From positions 120,649,707-120,713,706 of the forward strand of contig NC_089588.1 in NCBI RefSeq assembly GCF_019320115.1: 64,000 nt of DNA, in the 5' to 3' direction. A program made the translations under genes and the position numbers. The DNA is from Miscanthus floridulus. Taxonomy: Eukaryota; Streptophyta; Magnoliopsida; Poales; Poaceae. Under the pieces are notes generated by a model. That model made no database searches and was not told the DNA's origin. It was given only the letters and a program-made list of their open reading frames with translations. Shown here in pieces: positions 43,475-54,835 of the stretch (the first letter of the stretch is position 1; the number at the start of each line of letters is the position of its first letter).

Positions 43475-46132
43475 CATCAGGCACATCCGTGATGCTCGAT
43501 TTGAGTCCTAGCCATTCCTCGGCATCCATCCAACCAATTGTGCTTGGAAATCAGAATCAAAGGAGCTTACTTTTATAAGGTTTTTGCTTAGAAACGCTGG
43601 TTTCTGCCCTGGAGGCGCACAAGGGTCGTTGTTTTTCATGGATGGATAGAATCTTGGAGGCTGACCTCGGGTATAGATACATAACATCATTTGTTGAGCA
43701 AGGCAATGTTTGGTACTTCCGCAGCGCAAGATACAGTACCGGACTTACCGTTCCTCTATGTAAAGGTTATTAGACGGCACCGGAGATAAAGGGTGTAACC
43801 GTAGGTCTCTAAAGCAGGTATTGGTGCATACGGATGGTTGTACTCATAACCGTTCCCATGTATTAAAGTTACTTACATGTACCGTGAGTCAACATTCGGT
43901 ATTATACTTACCGTCACCGTATAAAAACGTTATTAGGATGCACCGACGATATCACGTATAACCATTATCATGTACGTAAATTACTTTCAGGTACCGTAGC
44001 GCAAGATACGGTACTGGACTTACCGTCAAATTATACAAAAGTTATGAGGAAACACCGGAGATATCAATTGTTACCGTGCATGTCTAAAGAAGGTATGGGT
44101 GCATACAGACGGTAGTTCGTATAACCGATGCGATGTATGAAAGTTACTTACTTGTACCACGAGTCAACATTCGGTATGCCACTTACTGTTCCCGTATGGA
44201 CCGAACCTTGGACTTTTCGTGTGGGGACACCTTGGGTGGGTCCCTTGGACCCCGTGGGCCACCTCGGTGGGCTTGGGACCCACGGCCCGTTCTGTCCCGT
44301 CCGTGGCCCATTTTTTGGCCGTTTTTGGCTCGTTTTCACCGTCCCTTCACTTAGACGGACTTAGCCATTTTCATGCACATTTAGTGGCCCGATTTTACTC
44401 GTTTCCGCGTCGTATTACCTGTTTTGGCCCATTTTCGTCGGTTTTGGCTCGTTTTCTTCGTGCCATTGACTTAGACTGACTTAGGCAATCCCAACCGTGC
44501 CTTGGGGCCTCTCATCACCCGTTTGCACCTCCTGTCACCTAGTTTGGGCCTGTTTTGGCCTTGCATGGCCCGTACTTAGCCCATCGCGAGCCTTTTTCGC
44601 CTCGCGTGAGACATTTTCGTCCCGATGTCATCTTGTCCTTCTCTCGTGACCTGTTTCTGTGACCTCATCAGGCATATCCGTCATGCTTGATTTGAGTCTT
44701 AGCCATTCCTCAGCATCCATCCAACCAACCGTGCTTGGAAATCAGAATCAAACGAGCTTACTTTTGCAAGGTTTTTGCTCAGAAACGCTGGTTTCCGCCC
44801 TGGAGGCGCACAAGGGTCGTTGTTTTTCATGGATGGATGGAATCTTGGAGGCTGACCACGGGTATAGATACATAACATCATTTGTTGAGCACGGTAATGT
44901 TTGGTACTTCCGCAGCGCAAGATACGGTATCGGACTTACCGTTCCTCTATATAAAAGTTATTAGACGGCACCGGAGATAAAGGTTGTAACCGTAGGTCTC
45001 TAAAGCAGGTATTGGTGCATACAGACGATTGTACTCATAATCGTTCCCATGTATTAAAGTTACTTACATGTAGGCCTCTCATCACCCGTTTGCACCTCTT
45101 GTCACCTGGTTTGGGCCTTTTAAGGCCTTGCATGGCCCGTACTTAGCCTGTCGTGAGTCGTTTTCGCCTCGCATGAGACATTTTCGTCCCGATGTCATCT
45201 TGTCCATCTCTCGTGACCCGTTTCTGTGACCTGATCAGGCAGATATGGTACCAGACTTACCGTTCCTCTATATAAAGGTTATTAGACGGCACCGGAGATA
45301 AAGGGTGTAACCGTAGGTCTCTAAAGCAGGTATTGGTGCATACGGACGGTTGTACTCATAACCATTCCCATGTATTAAAGTAACTTACATGTACCGTGAG
45401 TCAACATTCGGTATTATACTTAGCATCACCATATAAAAACGTTATTAGGATGCATCGACGATATCACGTATAACCATTATCGACGATATCGCATTACCCG
45501 TTTTTTGCTTGTTTTCATCGGTTTTGGCTCGTTTTCTTCGTGCCATTGACTTAGACCGACTTAGGCATTTCCAACTGTGCCTTGGGGCCTCTCATCACCT
45601 GTTTGCACCTCCTGTCACCTAGTTTGGGCCTGTTTTGGCCTTGCATGGCCCGTACTTAGCCCGTCGCGAGCCGTTTTCGCCTCGCGTGAGACATTTTCGT
45701 CCCGATGTCATCTTGTCCTTCTCTCGTGACCCGTTTCTGTGACCTCATCAGTCATATCCATCATGCTCGATTTGAGTCCTAGCCATTCCTCGGCATCCAT
45801 CCAACCAACCGTGCTTGGAAATCAGAATCAAACGAGCTTACTTTTGCAAGGTTTTTGCTCAGAAACGCTGGTTTCCGCCCCGGAGGCGCACAAGGGTCAT
45901 TGTTTTTCATGGATGGACGAAATCTTGGAGGCTGACCTCGGGTATAGATACATAACATCATTTGTTGAGCAAGGTTTTTGCTCAGAAATGCTGGTTTCCT
46001 CCCCGGAGGCGCACAAGGGTCGTTGTTTTTCATGGATAGGCTGACCTCGGGTATAGATACATAACATCATTTGTAGAGTCATTTTTCGCAGATGGACAAA
46101 CCTTGGAGGCTGGCCTCGGGTATAGATATAGC
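43475..46132. repeat. Array of three shared modules (M1, M2, M3), plus orientation
   Basis: M1 (about 230 bp, from CCGTCATGCTCGATTTGAGT to CATAACATCATTTGTTGAGC) occurs at 43,475, 44,666 and 45,745, with truncated extra copies at 45,966 and 46,075. M2 (from GTACTTCCGCAGCGCAAGAT to GTATTAAAGTTACTTACATG, itself a repeat with a 274-bp period) occurs at 43,705, 43,990, 44,905 and 45,250. M3 (from GGCCTCTCATCACCCGTTTG to GTGACCTCATCAGGCA) occurs near 44,500, 45,074 and 45,580. The order M1-M2-M3 is kept. Frames on either strand recur only because the DNA is repeated. Confidence 0.88.
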
Positions 46133-46307
46133 ACATTCGAACAATGGTAAACTTGCAGCCATGGATCCAAGTCCATAGGAGGACGCACGTATGGACGGCC
46201 TCCTGTGTCGGCAGGAACGATAGCATCTGCATCCGAATCTCCTCTGGAAGCTTGCTGAGACGGTCGATAGGGTAGATCATTGCCACTAGAGGTGCCACTT
46301 GAGTTCA
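46133..46307 (-). pseudogene. F-box domain fragment, left arm of a second palindrome
   Basis: The minus strand reads IDRLSKLPEEIRMQMLSFLP then TQEAVHTCVLLWTW, the core of a plant F-box domain (substrate adaptors of SCF ubiquitin ligases). Only about 45 residues are present before the sequence passes into module M1 at 46,132. The fragment is one arm of an inverted repeat whose other arm is 46,339-46,512. Confidence 0.7.
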
Positions 46308-46338
46308 CAAGCTTGGTAGATTTAGAAAACTATGCTTA

Positions 46339-46512
46339 TGAACTCAAGTGGCACCTCTAGTGGTATTGATCGACCCTAGGACCGCCTCTGCAACCTTCTA
46401 GAGGAGATCCGGGCGCAGATCCTGTTATTCCTACTGGCATAGGAGGCCATCCGAACATGCATCCTCACACAGACGTGGCTCCATGTCTGGAAGTTCACCA
46501 TTGTTCGAATGT
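46339..46512 (+). pseudogene. F-box domain fragment, right arm of the second palindrome
   Basis: The plus strand reads MNSSGTSSGIDRP, a stop, DRLCNLLEEIRAQILLFLLA, a stop, and EAIRTCILTQTW, the same F-box segment as the left arm but more worn. Both stops are TAG. Arms are 174-175 bp and the spacer is 31 bp (46,308-46,338). Confidence 0.68.
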
Positions 46513-48120
46513 AGCATGCAACCGTTCCAACAACACGTTGCCCACCCAAGCCAGCCAGTTGCCACAGTAGCCCGCAGAAGTAGGCCACCGTGGGCTGCTA
46601 GTTAGCCAGGGAGACCGCATGTCACCAAAGCTATTCTAGTAGCATGCTGGCCACCCACGGTAGCCACCTGCCCGCAGCATCCCATAGAAGTTGCGCTCGA
46701 CATAACAACATGTACAAACAGGTAGCAGCACGCAAGCACTTCAATGCAGCAGGCAAAAGGTGCTCACCCGAATTAAGGGACATTGGCACCGAGAGTTGGC
46801 CACACATCGGCGGGGGTCCTCCAAGCAGTCACAGGTCTAAAACAAACTGATGAGCTGTCTATATCTTGCCTGCGATTTAAAGAGTGCCTTGAGTGAACCT
46901 CTTCCATTTGAGCATTTTCTTTCCTCGCCCTTTTGTTAGGGATTGAACGATACCGATCACTGTCGCCATTGCCGGTTGATAAGCTGAAACGGTCGATTTG
47001 TTGTGAGATAAAAACATTGCGTCTGTTTGCCGCTGCCTTTTGCGTGTTGTGTCGCCTTGTTCAGATATGTCTGTTTGCTTCTACTTCGTCGTGTAAAAGG
47101 CATTATGTATGCAGCAGCCAACAACATGTGTTCTTCTTCGCCACTCGTCGCCGGTGTGGTTGGGAGAACTGGATAGCAGGGCTTACCGTTTTACATAGTG
47201 GCCTTACCAGAGGGACTTAACGAAGTTATGAGCCCACATCGGAGATTGTTGCAATAACCGTTTGAACTGGATAGCAGGGCTTACCTACATGTACCTCAAT
47301 ACAAATTCGGTACTGGACTTACCTTACCTGTATAACGAAGTTATGAGAATACAATGGAGATAGCAGGGCTTACTATTTTAATGTAAGAAAATTACACCCA
47401 AGTACCGCAGGGCAAAACAACCGAACACTTTGTAATGAGCTGGTAAACAACTACTGGTCGGGTCTGTCCAATCCGGACTGTGCTTGCAAGTTCATAAACA
47501 ACGACGTGCTCATTCTTGCACCGGCTAACAAACGCACGATGAATCAACAGCAGATCACCACTGCAGGCTGCATCATCCTCGCGGCCGCAAGTGCACATGC
47601 CCGCAGTTTGATTTGAAAATGCAAAGTGAATGAAAGGCTGAAAGATGTGAGTTTGCCTAGAAGATCGGTCCTTGGAATAGGGAGAAGCAAATGGGGCACT
47701 CAAACGCGTCTAGATCCATTGTTTTTCTCGCCGCTCTTGCTCCAGTCGAGACTTGCGTGAGAATGAACACCCACCACCTATAAAAGTGACCGTCGGAATT
47801 TGTGGGACCAAGATTTTCACACTGGGTATTCAAAATATAAAAAGGGTGTCAAAAAATTCTTGAGAAAATAAACTCCAATAACGATAACAAAGCAAGTACT
47901 CCTCTATGCCACAATCAGCTAATTGCCATTTCTATATGGCCCCTTTTGGTTTTCTTCTAGTTTATTGAATTCTATGCAATTTTTCAATCACTCTGCATCT
48001 ATTCATAATTCTTGTAATTCAAAAAACTAAATTGAGAGAACCAAAGAACTTGCTTAATGCACTCATGCCGTATATGATAAATCCTAGGTTTCTTCCCATT
48101 GAAAAGCACATAGCAAGGGG
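46513..48120. other. Unassigned mosaic; repeats shared with 47-50 kb
   Basis: 46,524-46,680 is one unit of the 105-bp GCCAGCCAG-rich repeat found at 49.7-50.07 kb. 46,690-46,850 matches 49,375-49,560 (GGACATTGGCACCGAGAG, CCTCCAAGCAGTCACAGGTC). 47,160-47,370 contains diverged M2-like words (GGTACTGGACTTACC, AACGAAGTTATGAG). The remainder, including the frames at 46,933-47,220 and 47,392-47,703, matches nothing I know. Confidence 0.5.
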
Positions 48121-48329
48121 CTATGGTAGGCCCCTATCCTACCATTGAAAGTTGATAGGGCAGAAATTTGAATGATGCATCTGTAGCACGAGGGTTGTGC
48201 GATCCGTCAAGTTATCATGAATGATCGAATCAGCACGCAGAGCCTGCATCAGCCTTTTATCTAAATGCACCCCTCCCAGAAGTCGGGTTTCTCTTGTATC
48301 TAGAGCGATGGCTTGCTTTGAGCACTCTA
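48121..48329 (-). rRNA. Nuclear 18S rRNA pseudogene, two non-adjacent segments joined
   Basis: Segment A (48,121-48,292, minus strand) carries AACTTGACGGATCGCAC, GCATCATTCAAATTTCTGCC, CTATCAACTTTC-ATGGTAGG and GATAAAAGGC, the 5' domain of plant 18S rRNA with roughly 85 percent identity by eye. Segment B (48,295-48,329) carries AGAGTGCTCAAAGCAAGCC followed by ATCGCTCT-GATACA, a conserved piece from the middle of 18S, several hundred bases downstream in a normal gene. In this copy B lies upstream of A on the minus strand, so the order is also reversed relative to the gene. It cannot give a functional rRNA. Confidence 0.85.
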
Positions 48330-48387
48330 GGGCATGCATGTTTGATATCTGTCCTGAAGCCGGCTCGGCGCGCAGGCCGAGACCAAG

Positions 48388-49560
48388 CCAGCCACTACCT
48401 GTCCCAAGTGGTGAAACTGCACTTGTTTGGTTTCCTATACAAACTGGACTAGGCCCATAGAAGATTGTGTTTGATTCAACAACAGGGAGCCAAGCCCAAC
48501 ACCAACTAACTACAACTATCATAGCGACATCGTGTTTGATCTCAGTGAGGCCAGCAACTAGGGAGAAGAGCACACAAATGAAACAACAGATATCATAGAG
48601 GTAACATAAATTCATTGAACAAATAAATTAGTGTTGCATTACAAATAAAATACAGCTTGCAACATACAATTAGTGTTGTTGAAATTAAGAGCCTCAGACA
48701 CAATAATCAATTAACCAAGTGAGCCATCTCATCCATCATCTAGTTTTAGTGTCATCATAGGCCTAAGTATGGTAGTTGCACTGCCCAGTCTTGCTCACCC
48801 TCATCGATGGTCCAAACACCATGATCACAAGTGTGATGATTACCAAATTTTTCCAACAAGTCTTACCATGAATAGGAAGAATGCCTTGACAACAATCTTC
48901 TTGGGGCAGCTTAAAGGAGAGGGGAGCTGCTTCTCCCAGAGATGCATTGAAATCTCTCATTGCCTCCTCATAATTCTTGTGCTTCAAAAAACTAGCTTTA
49001 GAGAACCCAATAACTTGCCCAGGCTAGCCACTGCCTATCCCAAGTGGTGAAACTGCACTTATTTGGTTTCCTGTATAAACTGGACTAGGCCCATAGGAGA
49101 TTGTGTTTGATTTAACAGCAGGGAGCCAAGCCCAACACCTACTAACTGCAACTATCATAGAGAGATCTTGTTTGATCTCAGCGATCCAACAACTAGGGAG
49201 AAGAGCACACAAAGTCTTACCATGAACAGGAAGAATGCCTTGACAACAATCTTCTTGGGGTAGCTTAAAGGAGCAGGGAGCTACTTCTCCCAGAGATGGA
49301 TTTGCCGACCTAGGTAGACGACAACACAAGGCAACCCCACAAGTGCCCTGGAGCCGACAAGCCACACCCAGAGGATGTGCTCGACATAAATATGTTCTAT
49401 CCTCGCAACTTCCCATGCAACAAGTAGCATCTCACAAGCACTTTTCAACGCAGCAAGCAAAAGGTGCCCGCACAAATGAAGGGACACTGGCGCCGAGAGT
49501 CGGCCACACATCAGTGGGGGTCCTCCAAGCAGTCACAGGTCTAAAACAACTCATGTGCTA
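48388..49560. repeat. Set of dispersed direct repeats
   Basis: 48,388-48,580 recurs at 49,024-49,210 (AAGTGGTGAAACTGCACTT, ACTGGACTAGGCCCATAG, AGGGAGCCAAGCCCAACACC). 48,862-48,950 recurs at 49,217-49,305 (GGAAGAATGCCTTGACAACA, CTTCTCCCAGAGATG). In the second set the two pieces are directly adjacent, in the first they are 280 bp apart. No coding family recognised. Confidence 0.85.
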
Positions 49561-50429
49561 GCGTATCCACGATGGTTTAGCCATCCAAAGCATCCCTCCG
49601 CACTAGGCACAGTGAGTCTGCTTGCGAGGATGACAATTGAAAGTCCATAGAGCACGACAAAAACTGAAACTTATCCAACAACAGGCCAAAAGCATGCAAC
49701 CAAAACTGTTCCAACAACACGTACTCCTCCCAAGCCAGTCAGGTGCCCGCAGAAGTAGGCCACCGCATGCTACTATGCAGCGAGAGAGACCGTGAGTCAC
49801 CAAAATAGTTCCAACAACACGCTTGCCACCCTAGCCAGCCAGCCACCCACAGCAGCCCGCCAAACTAGGGCACCGCAAGCTGCCGGCCAGCCAGGGAGGC
49901 CGAGCATCATCGAAACAGTTCAAACAAAAAGCTAACCACCCTACCCAGCTAGCAGCCCGTAGCAACCCGCTGAAGCACGACACCGTAGGCTACTGACTGG
50001 CTAGGGAGGCCACGAGTCAACAACACGCTGGCCACCCTAGCTAGCCAGCTAGCCAGCTAGCCAGCTAGCCAGGGACGTCACACTGAACTCCTAGTACGGT
50101 CACATAGCGTGCAGCCACTAAAGCCCACACGTTGGCTAGCCATGGCCAGCCAGCAGCATGCGGCAGCCAGCTGAAGCTGGCCACGGCTGGCCATCGGCCA
50201 ACCACGGAGGCCGGGGGGCGTGACCGACATTCTGGTGGAGCCTTATGAACGGGTCATCGAAAAACTAGTGGTTTCAAACCATTTTACCTGAGGTCTCTGC
50301 TAACCGAACCCTCTCCCCCTAATATACCTGAGGGGCATCCAGGCCCCCAGGAGTTTTGGCAATTTTCTGTATGGTTCCTTCAGGCATTTTGGAGGACCTC
50401 AGGAAATCCTTGTGATATGTAGTTTTGCC
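49561..50429. repeat. About 105-bp GCCAGCCAG-rich tandem units and (AGCC/AGCT) microsatellite
   Basis: Units opening GTTCCAACAACACG and closing with AGCCAGGGAGGCC or similar start at 49,708, 49,806 and 49,917, with a shorter one near 50,018 and a detached unit at 46,524. A GCTAGCCA tetramer array occupies 50,036-50,072. The following 350 bp shows nothing recognised. Confidence 0.75.
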
Positions 50430-50640
50430 TGGTTTTTGCACAGAAACGCTAGTTTCCACCTCGGAGGCACCCGACAGTCGTTGTTTTTCACGGATGGACC
50501 GAACCTTGGACTTTTCAATGTTAGGGCACCCATTGTCAACCAAATACTTTAGTACAGATTCTGAGTCAAAGGGACATGTGGGTTCCTTTTTCTTTGCACC
50601 CACTGAAACTAAACTTGTGAATCCCATACCAAGCTGAGCA
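50319..50640 (-). repeat. Detached M1 fragment joined to unidentified exon-like sequence
   Basis: 50,430-50,513 (AGAAACGCTAGTTTCCACCT to ATGGACCGAACCTTGGACTT) matches the end of module M1. It is joined at about 50,514 to a minus-strand stretch reading FDSESVLKYLVDNGCPNIEK, which looks exon-like but which I cannot name. Confidence 0.6.
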
Positions 50641-50702
50641 AAGAGAGTTCCCGAGGATGTACCCTGCGATGCAAAGTTTCAGTTCAAGTTAACAAACAAA
50701 AC

Positions 50703-51345
50703 TGTTGGGCTTTATCTGTGCATAAGTGTGTAAAGGCCCATGGGCCTATGTACCATGTATATATGTAATCCTAAGCAAAGACTAGAATCAAGAGTTCTAG
50801 AAATTTCCCCAAATATAAACATGGTGTCGGAGCCAGTGCTAGTGGCGATGGAGGTGACCCCTGCTTGGTTGGAGTGATGGCGCCGGCGACTGGCCGCTAG
50901 CGGAGAGAAATCAAAGGGATTTGAGGTGCAGAGCAGTGAGCTGCTTAGGTGAAGACGACAGGCGACCTGGGTGCTGTGACGGCGGTGAGGTCCAAGGGCA
51001 TTTAGGTGGTGCAGAAGGCGGAGGCTGCTGACGGTGAGTCGCTGCTGCCAGCACAGGTCTGTGTGGCTCGAGACTTCCGACGAAGAGGAGAGCTCATGGA
51101 GCAGGTTCGTGTGCACATGAGCAGGCAGATGTGTGCTCTGTTTTCTTGCTGATTGAGATTTGGGAGTAGAAAGGAGGATTGGACCAGGGAATTGAAGGAA
51201 GGTGGTGTCAATTTCACCGGCGGTGGAGAGGTGCGTGCTACTGCAGTGCAGTAGAGGAAATCACTCAATCAGTTGCTAGCTTTAGCTTTCTTGGGGCAAG
51301 TACGGGTGAGTGGTGAGCTGATTGGTAGAAGCAAGGAAGGGCTGT
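50703..51345 (+). mobile_element. Small LTR plus primer site of a copia/TRIM-like element, incomplete
   Basis: TGTTGGGCTTTATCTGTGC at 50,703 opens a 119-bp LTR ending AAATATAAACA at 50,821. It is followed at once by TGGTGTCGGAGCCA, one or two changes from the initiator-Met tRNA primer site TGGTATCAGAGCC used by copia and TRIM elements. A tiny LTR with this site suggests a TRIM or SMART-type element. No gag-pol and no second LTR are seen; the downstream 500 bp is unassigned. Confidence 0.6.
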
Positions 51346-51354
51346 TAGCCAACT

Positions 51355-51582
51355 GTGGGGAGAAGTCTCAAATATGTTGGGACAAACATAGTTCAGTAGA
51401 TGGACAAGAGGAAGAAGATCCTTGATTGGAGGAGTCATTTTGGACATACCAATAACATTGACGATAGCCTTCAAGGCTCCAAGAATTGAACCCAGCACCT
51501 CAGGATACTCCTCTCCTAAGTACTCATACAGCACAACGCCCAAGTGATCCATAAGTTGCTCCTTCTAGCACTGCTTCATGAA
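51355..51582 (-). pseudogene. SF3B1 (SF3b155) fragment with internal deletion
   Basis: The minus strand reads MKQC, a stop, [40 protein letters not shown] and [12 protein letters not shown], then jumps in frame to [18 protein letters not shown]. These are two stretches of the C-terminal HEAT repeats of splicing factor 3B subunit 1, one of the most conserved proteins of the U2 snRNP. About 180 residues normally separate them. Similarity ends after TSPH at 51,355 and at the left of MKQC at 51,582. The joined fragment is a captured or retro-derived relic, not a gene. Confidence 0.88.
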
Positions 51583-51745
51583 CCGAAATACATTTTAGGA
51601 AAAACGAAATACATTGTGAGAAAGAGAAATACATTTTACGACAAGTGACACTTTGGAAAACACTGAAATACATTCTTAAAAAATGAAATACATATTTAAA
51701 AAACAGAAATACATTTTAGGAAACCGAAATACTTTTTGGGAGAAA
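51583..51745. repeat. GAAATACATT minisatellite, seven units
   Basis: GAAATACATT or a close variant occurs seven times at 20-30-bp spacing, beginning exactly at the edge of the SF3B1 fragment. Confidence 0.85.
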
Positions 51746-52389
51746 CTAAAAGACAACTTAACTTAACACAGAGACTGGCATCCGTTTGATCCTTCAGGAG
51801 TTGATCCTCACCCTTGGTTAGCTGAAGGTGCTCGTCTTCCTCAGGGGTGGAGTGCTGAAGTCACCTTCGTTAGGGCTCGTAGGGCAGTAATGAAGCTCTA
51901 TCTACCCTCTTCTCTCCTTTCGTGTCGAGCGCTGATGCGCGGAAGGCTGTCAAGTCTATCAAATCGTCATTGCTCCAATGCGCAGAAGGCTTGCTATATC
52001 ATCCAATCTTACTAGCTCACAGATGAAGCTTCGTAAGCAACCGAAGCGGAAGGCTCGCCAAAGAAACGGAGCAAGATCCGTGGTGAAATCAGAACAAATC
52101 AAGCGACCAAGGAGCAAGGTTTGTTCCCCTTCCAGTCTTCCTCTCCCTCCCTGCGGTTTTCTGTTTGATTTTGAGGGGATGCTTTGGTTAGGGTTAGGGT
52201 TTAGTGTTGATGCCAATATAACTCTTCATCGCGAAATATTCAAGCAAACAAACTTGAATATTACTTTTTCTCAACCATTGTTCATATGATAACTCTGAGT
52301 TTTCCTCAAGATTTTCTAAACATTCCAGCTATTTCTGCAAATATCCCTTCTTCTTTCTAATATGGCCAAACTTATTCACCCCCAGCCCT
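51746..52389. other. Unassigned; short Lys/Arg-rich frame at 51,978-52,130
   Basis: The plus strand reads KLRKQPKRKARQRNGARSVV and then a possible splice donor (AAGGTTTGTT at 52,119). It could be the start of a retroelement or a captured exon; I do not recognise it. Confidence 0.3.
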
Positions 52390-53560
52390 TAAAATGTTTC
52401 TTAAACCTTTTCAACCTGATATTAATAATGTCGATAGGATCAGAGCTAGCCATATATTTATTCCACAATCTCTGCACAGTAGGAATAAAATCTTCACTTT
52501 TAAACCAAGCAATATCAAATCTAAACTCATTTTTGCTTTTAGTGTACCATCACTCATAGTATCCAAAAGCAAAATATTATGATCAGACAACTCTCTAACA
52601 ATTTTCCTCACAGTGACAAGTGGGAAAATGTTTTCCGACGAAGAGGACATAAGTACTCTATCAAGATTTTCGAATTTAGGGGGACTCTGATTACTTGACC
52701 ACGTATAGAGACCACCAGTCATATAGATCTCTCTCAAACCAAGGGTGTGCATAATAGAATCAAAGATTGTTGATGCATGAGACAAAATGGTAGGTTTTTT
52801 TCACTACTATGTCTCAAAATATTGAAATCCCCACCAACAATATAAGGAATATAGATAACATTGCTTGGTTTAAAATTCTGCAAGAAATTCTTCCTTAAAC
52901 TCTTAATGGGCAGCCCCATAAACAGTTAGCAAAGCCCATTGGCACATTTTTGCCTTGTCCCACGAATTAAATTGCACCATATACCCAACTTGACCGTTTG
53001 CACTTCCAATGTTTTTTGTCTCACTCCCACAAGGATTCCTCCAGCCCTACTGACAGAAGGGGTCCATTTCCAAAGAAATAAACCATTAGGATCAATCTTT
53101 CTGAAAATTTTGTCATGGCGGACCTAGATAGAGGTATAGAAAAAACACCCTGATCTATATACTTAGCATTTTATGGATTTAGTCTCAGGACCATAATTTT
53201 TTCAAGGAGAGGAAATAAAATGGATCAGCACTCCCATGCTTCGAGAAATACACAACAATCTATCTAGGTTTAAACTCCAGGACTATATCGCCTAACTCAG
53301 TACCAGATAGTTCAGGCAAAAGAAAATAGAAACAACAAACGTGCTATCCAGAGCATGCAAGATAGATCCCCAGGCATGTAGTATGAACCAGGCAAACGCT
53401 GTATAAAAGACCTCTTCCTAACCAAGAGAAGGATATTCATGCAGGATGACTGCTTAAAGATTATGTGGTGCATAAAGACAGCTCAATATTGAGAATTCTA
53501 GAGCTTTTGTTCTTTGACTTGGCAAAGTAATTCTTTGTTGTGCAAATTAAGGTTTTCTCC
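52390..53560 (-). pseudogene. LINE (L1-like) ORF2 relic, endonuclease domain
   Basis: On the minus strand the order is FISL-x-DPF, WALLTVYGAAH, KEEFLAEF, PYIVGGDFNILRHSSEKN, TIFDSIMHTLGLREIYMTGG, YTWSSNQSPPKFENLDRVLM and VRELSDHNILLLDT. GGDFN and SDHN are catalytic-site motifs of the apurinic-type endonuclease of plant L1-like LINEs. Frames shift near 52,810 and 52,930 and several stops occur. Reverse transcriptase does not follow; the relic ends at about 52,390. Confidence 0.82.
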
Positions 53561-54185
53561 CCACGAATCCACTGAAACAACATTTTTTCTATGTCTGCTC
53601 ATAAATAGGCGTGCTACTGACATAAGCTGAGACCAAAAACTTTTTGTACTTACCAAATCCTATTATTAACCGAACTATTCTAAATCATGTACTTTTGTAG
53701 GCAACTAGGCATTAGTCAATACTGCACCGTAAGGTATGGAGCGGCTATGGAGACATGGAGCTACATACTACAGATCAGCTTTCTGATTTTTTTTCCTAAA
53801 ATCTCAATGACATCTCTATCAAAATCAAAAGTACATACATATACACTGCAAGCTTTCATATTAATGAAGAAATGTCCTTGACATAGCTGAAGCAACAGAT
53901 TCAGCCAAGGAGTGTGGGCGCATCTTGTTCTTCCTGTAGCCCCGGTCAGCTGAGGAACCCCATGGTTTGTTCCTTTCTTCAACTTTACTATTTTTTTTGC
54001 TAAAAGAAGCATTGCCTCTAATATTGACTGGTTTTGATATATAGAGTTGACCAACAAATATTCCAGATTACTCAGCTCAGGAAGATGAAGGAGGTCTTGG
54101 TGCTCTGGTATAGAATCATTCAGCAAATACTCTGTTTTTCTGTTAAAAGAAAACAAAGCATTGCCTCTAATATTTTACTCTGGTT
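53561..54185. other. Intron-like sequence, nothing recognised
   Basis: AT-rich. AGCATTGCCTCTAATATT with GGTTTTGATATATAGAGT occurs twice (54,008-54,049 and 54,155-54,202), a direct repeat of about 45 bp at 150-bp spacing. Confidence 0.4.
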
Positions 54186-54835
54186 TTGATATATAGAGTA
54201 ACGCAGCACAACTTGTGGAAGAAAACCAGCTTATGGAAGGAAAACCGCATATGTGGACGACTGAAGAGACAGAGATTCTGTTGAAACAATTCAGCAGTGA
54301 TTCGAAAGAAAAACAGTTTAAGAGGAACAAAATGGATTTTTGTCGTGATGTTGCAGTGGCTATGAATAACCATTTCATAGGTCGCGACAATTTTGAATAT
54401 GTTCCTTTGACTGCTGAAAAGATCAAGTCCAAATTGACAGTAATTCATCAGCAATTAGAGCAACTCCCTAATGAGCAGACAACTCTTCAGCATCCCAGGG
54501 AACTTCCCTAAAAAAAGCATCCCAGGGAACTTCAGACGTTAGTCTCATTCAAAAGTATTCTGTGAGAATGAGTTCAGTTCTCTGTGAGGATGCCTCAAGT
54601 TCACAGTCAGTGCAGCGCCACAGTTCATAGTCACTGCAGCGCCGCAAGAAACACGAAGATCCCTTGTCAGTAGTTGAAGCACTGAGGTTTATGCATGACA
54701 ATGATGCCAGCAGCGAGCAGCTTCTTGAGTACTCAAAGAAACTAAACAAAGAACCTGCTGGTCTGGATGTGTTTTTCGCTTTAAGTACATTTGATCAGAG
54801 GAAAGCATTCCTCGGTAATTTAAAGGGGTAATCCT
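54186..54835 (+). pseudogene. SANT/Myb-like DNA-binding protein fragment
   Basis: After an AG acceptor-like site the frame reads NAAQLVEENQLMEGKPHMWT, TEETEILLKQFSSDSKEKQF, LTAEKIKSKLTVIHQQLEQL. WTTEET with the following helix spacing resembles the Myb/SANT-like domain of plant transposon-related proteins. Downstream, in other frames, lie VVEALRFMHDNDASSEQLLE and GLDVFFALSTFDQRKAFLGN. A short duplication (GCATCCCAGGGAACTTC twice, 54,490-54,532) causes the first frame to stop. Similar MITE-like or captured genes are common in grasses; the exact family is uncertain. Confidence 0.4.

Noticed and set aside
44659..45043. A frame that recurs in every M1 module (for example minus strand 44,699-44,920 and 63,778-63,999)
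   Set aside because: The frame is kept only as far as the DNA itself is repeated; stop codons and lengths vary and no family resemblance is seen.
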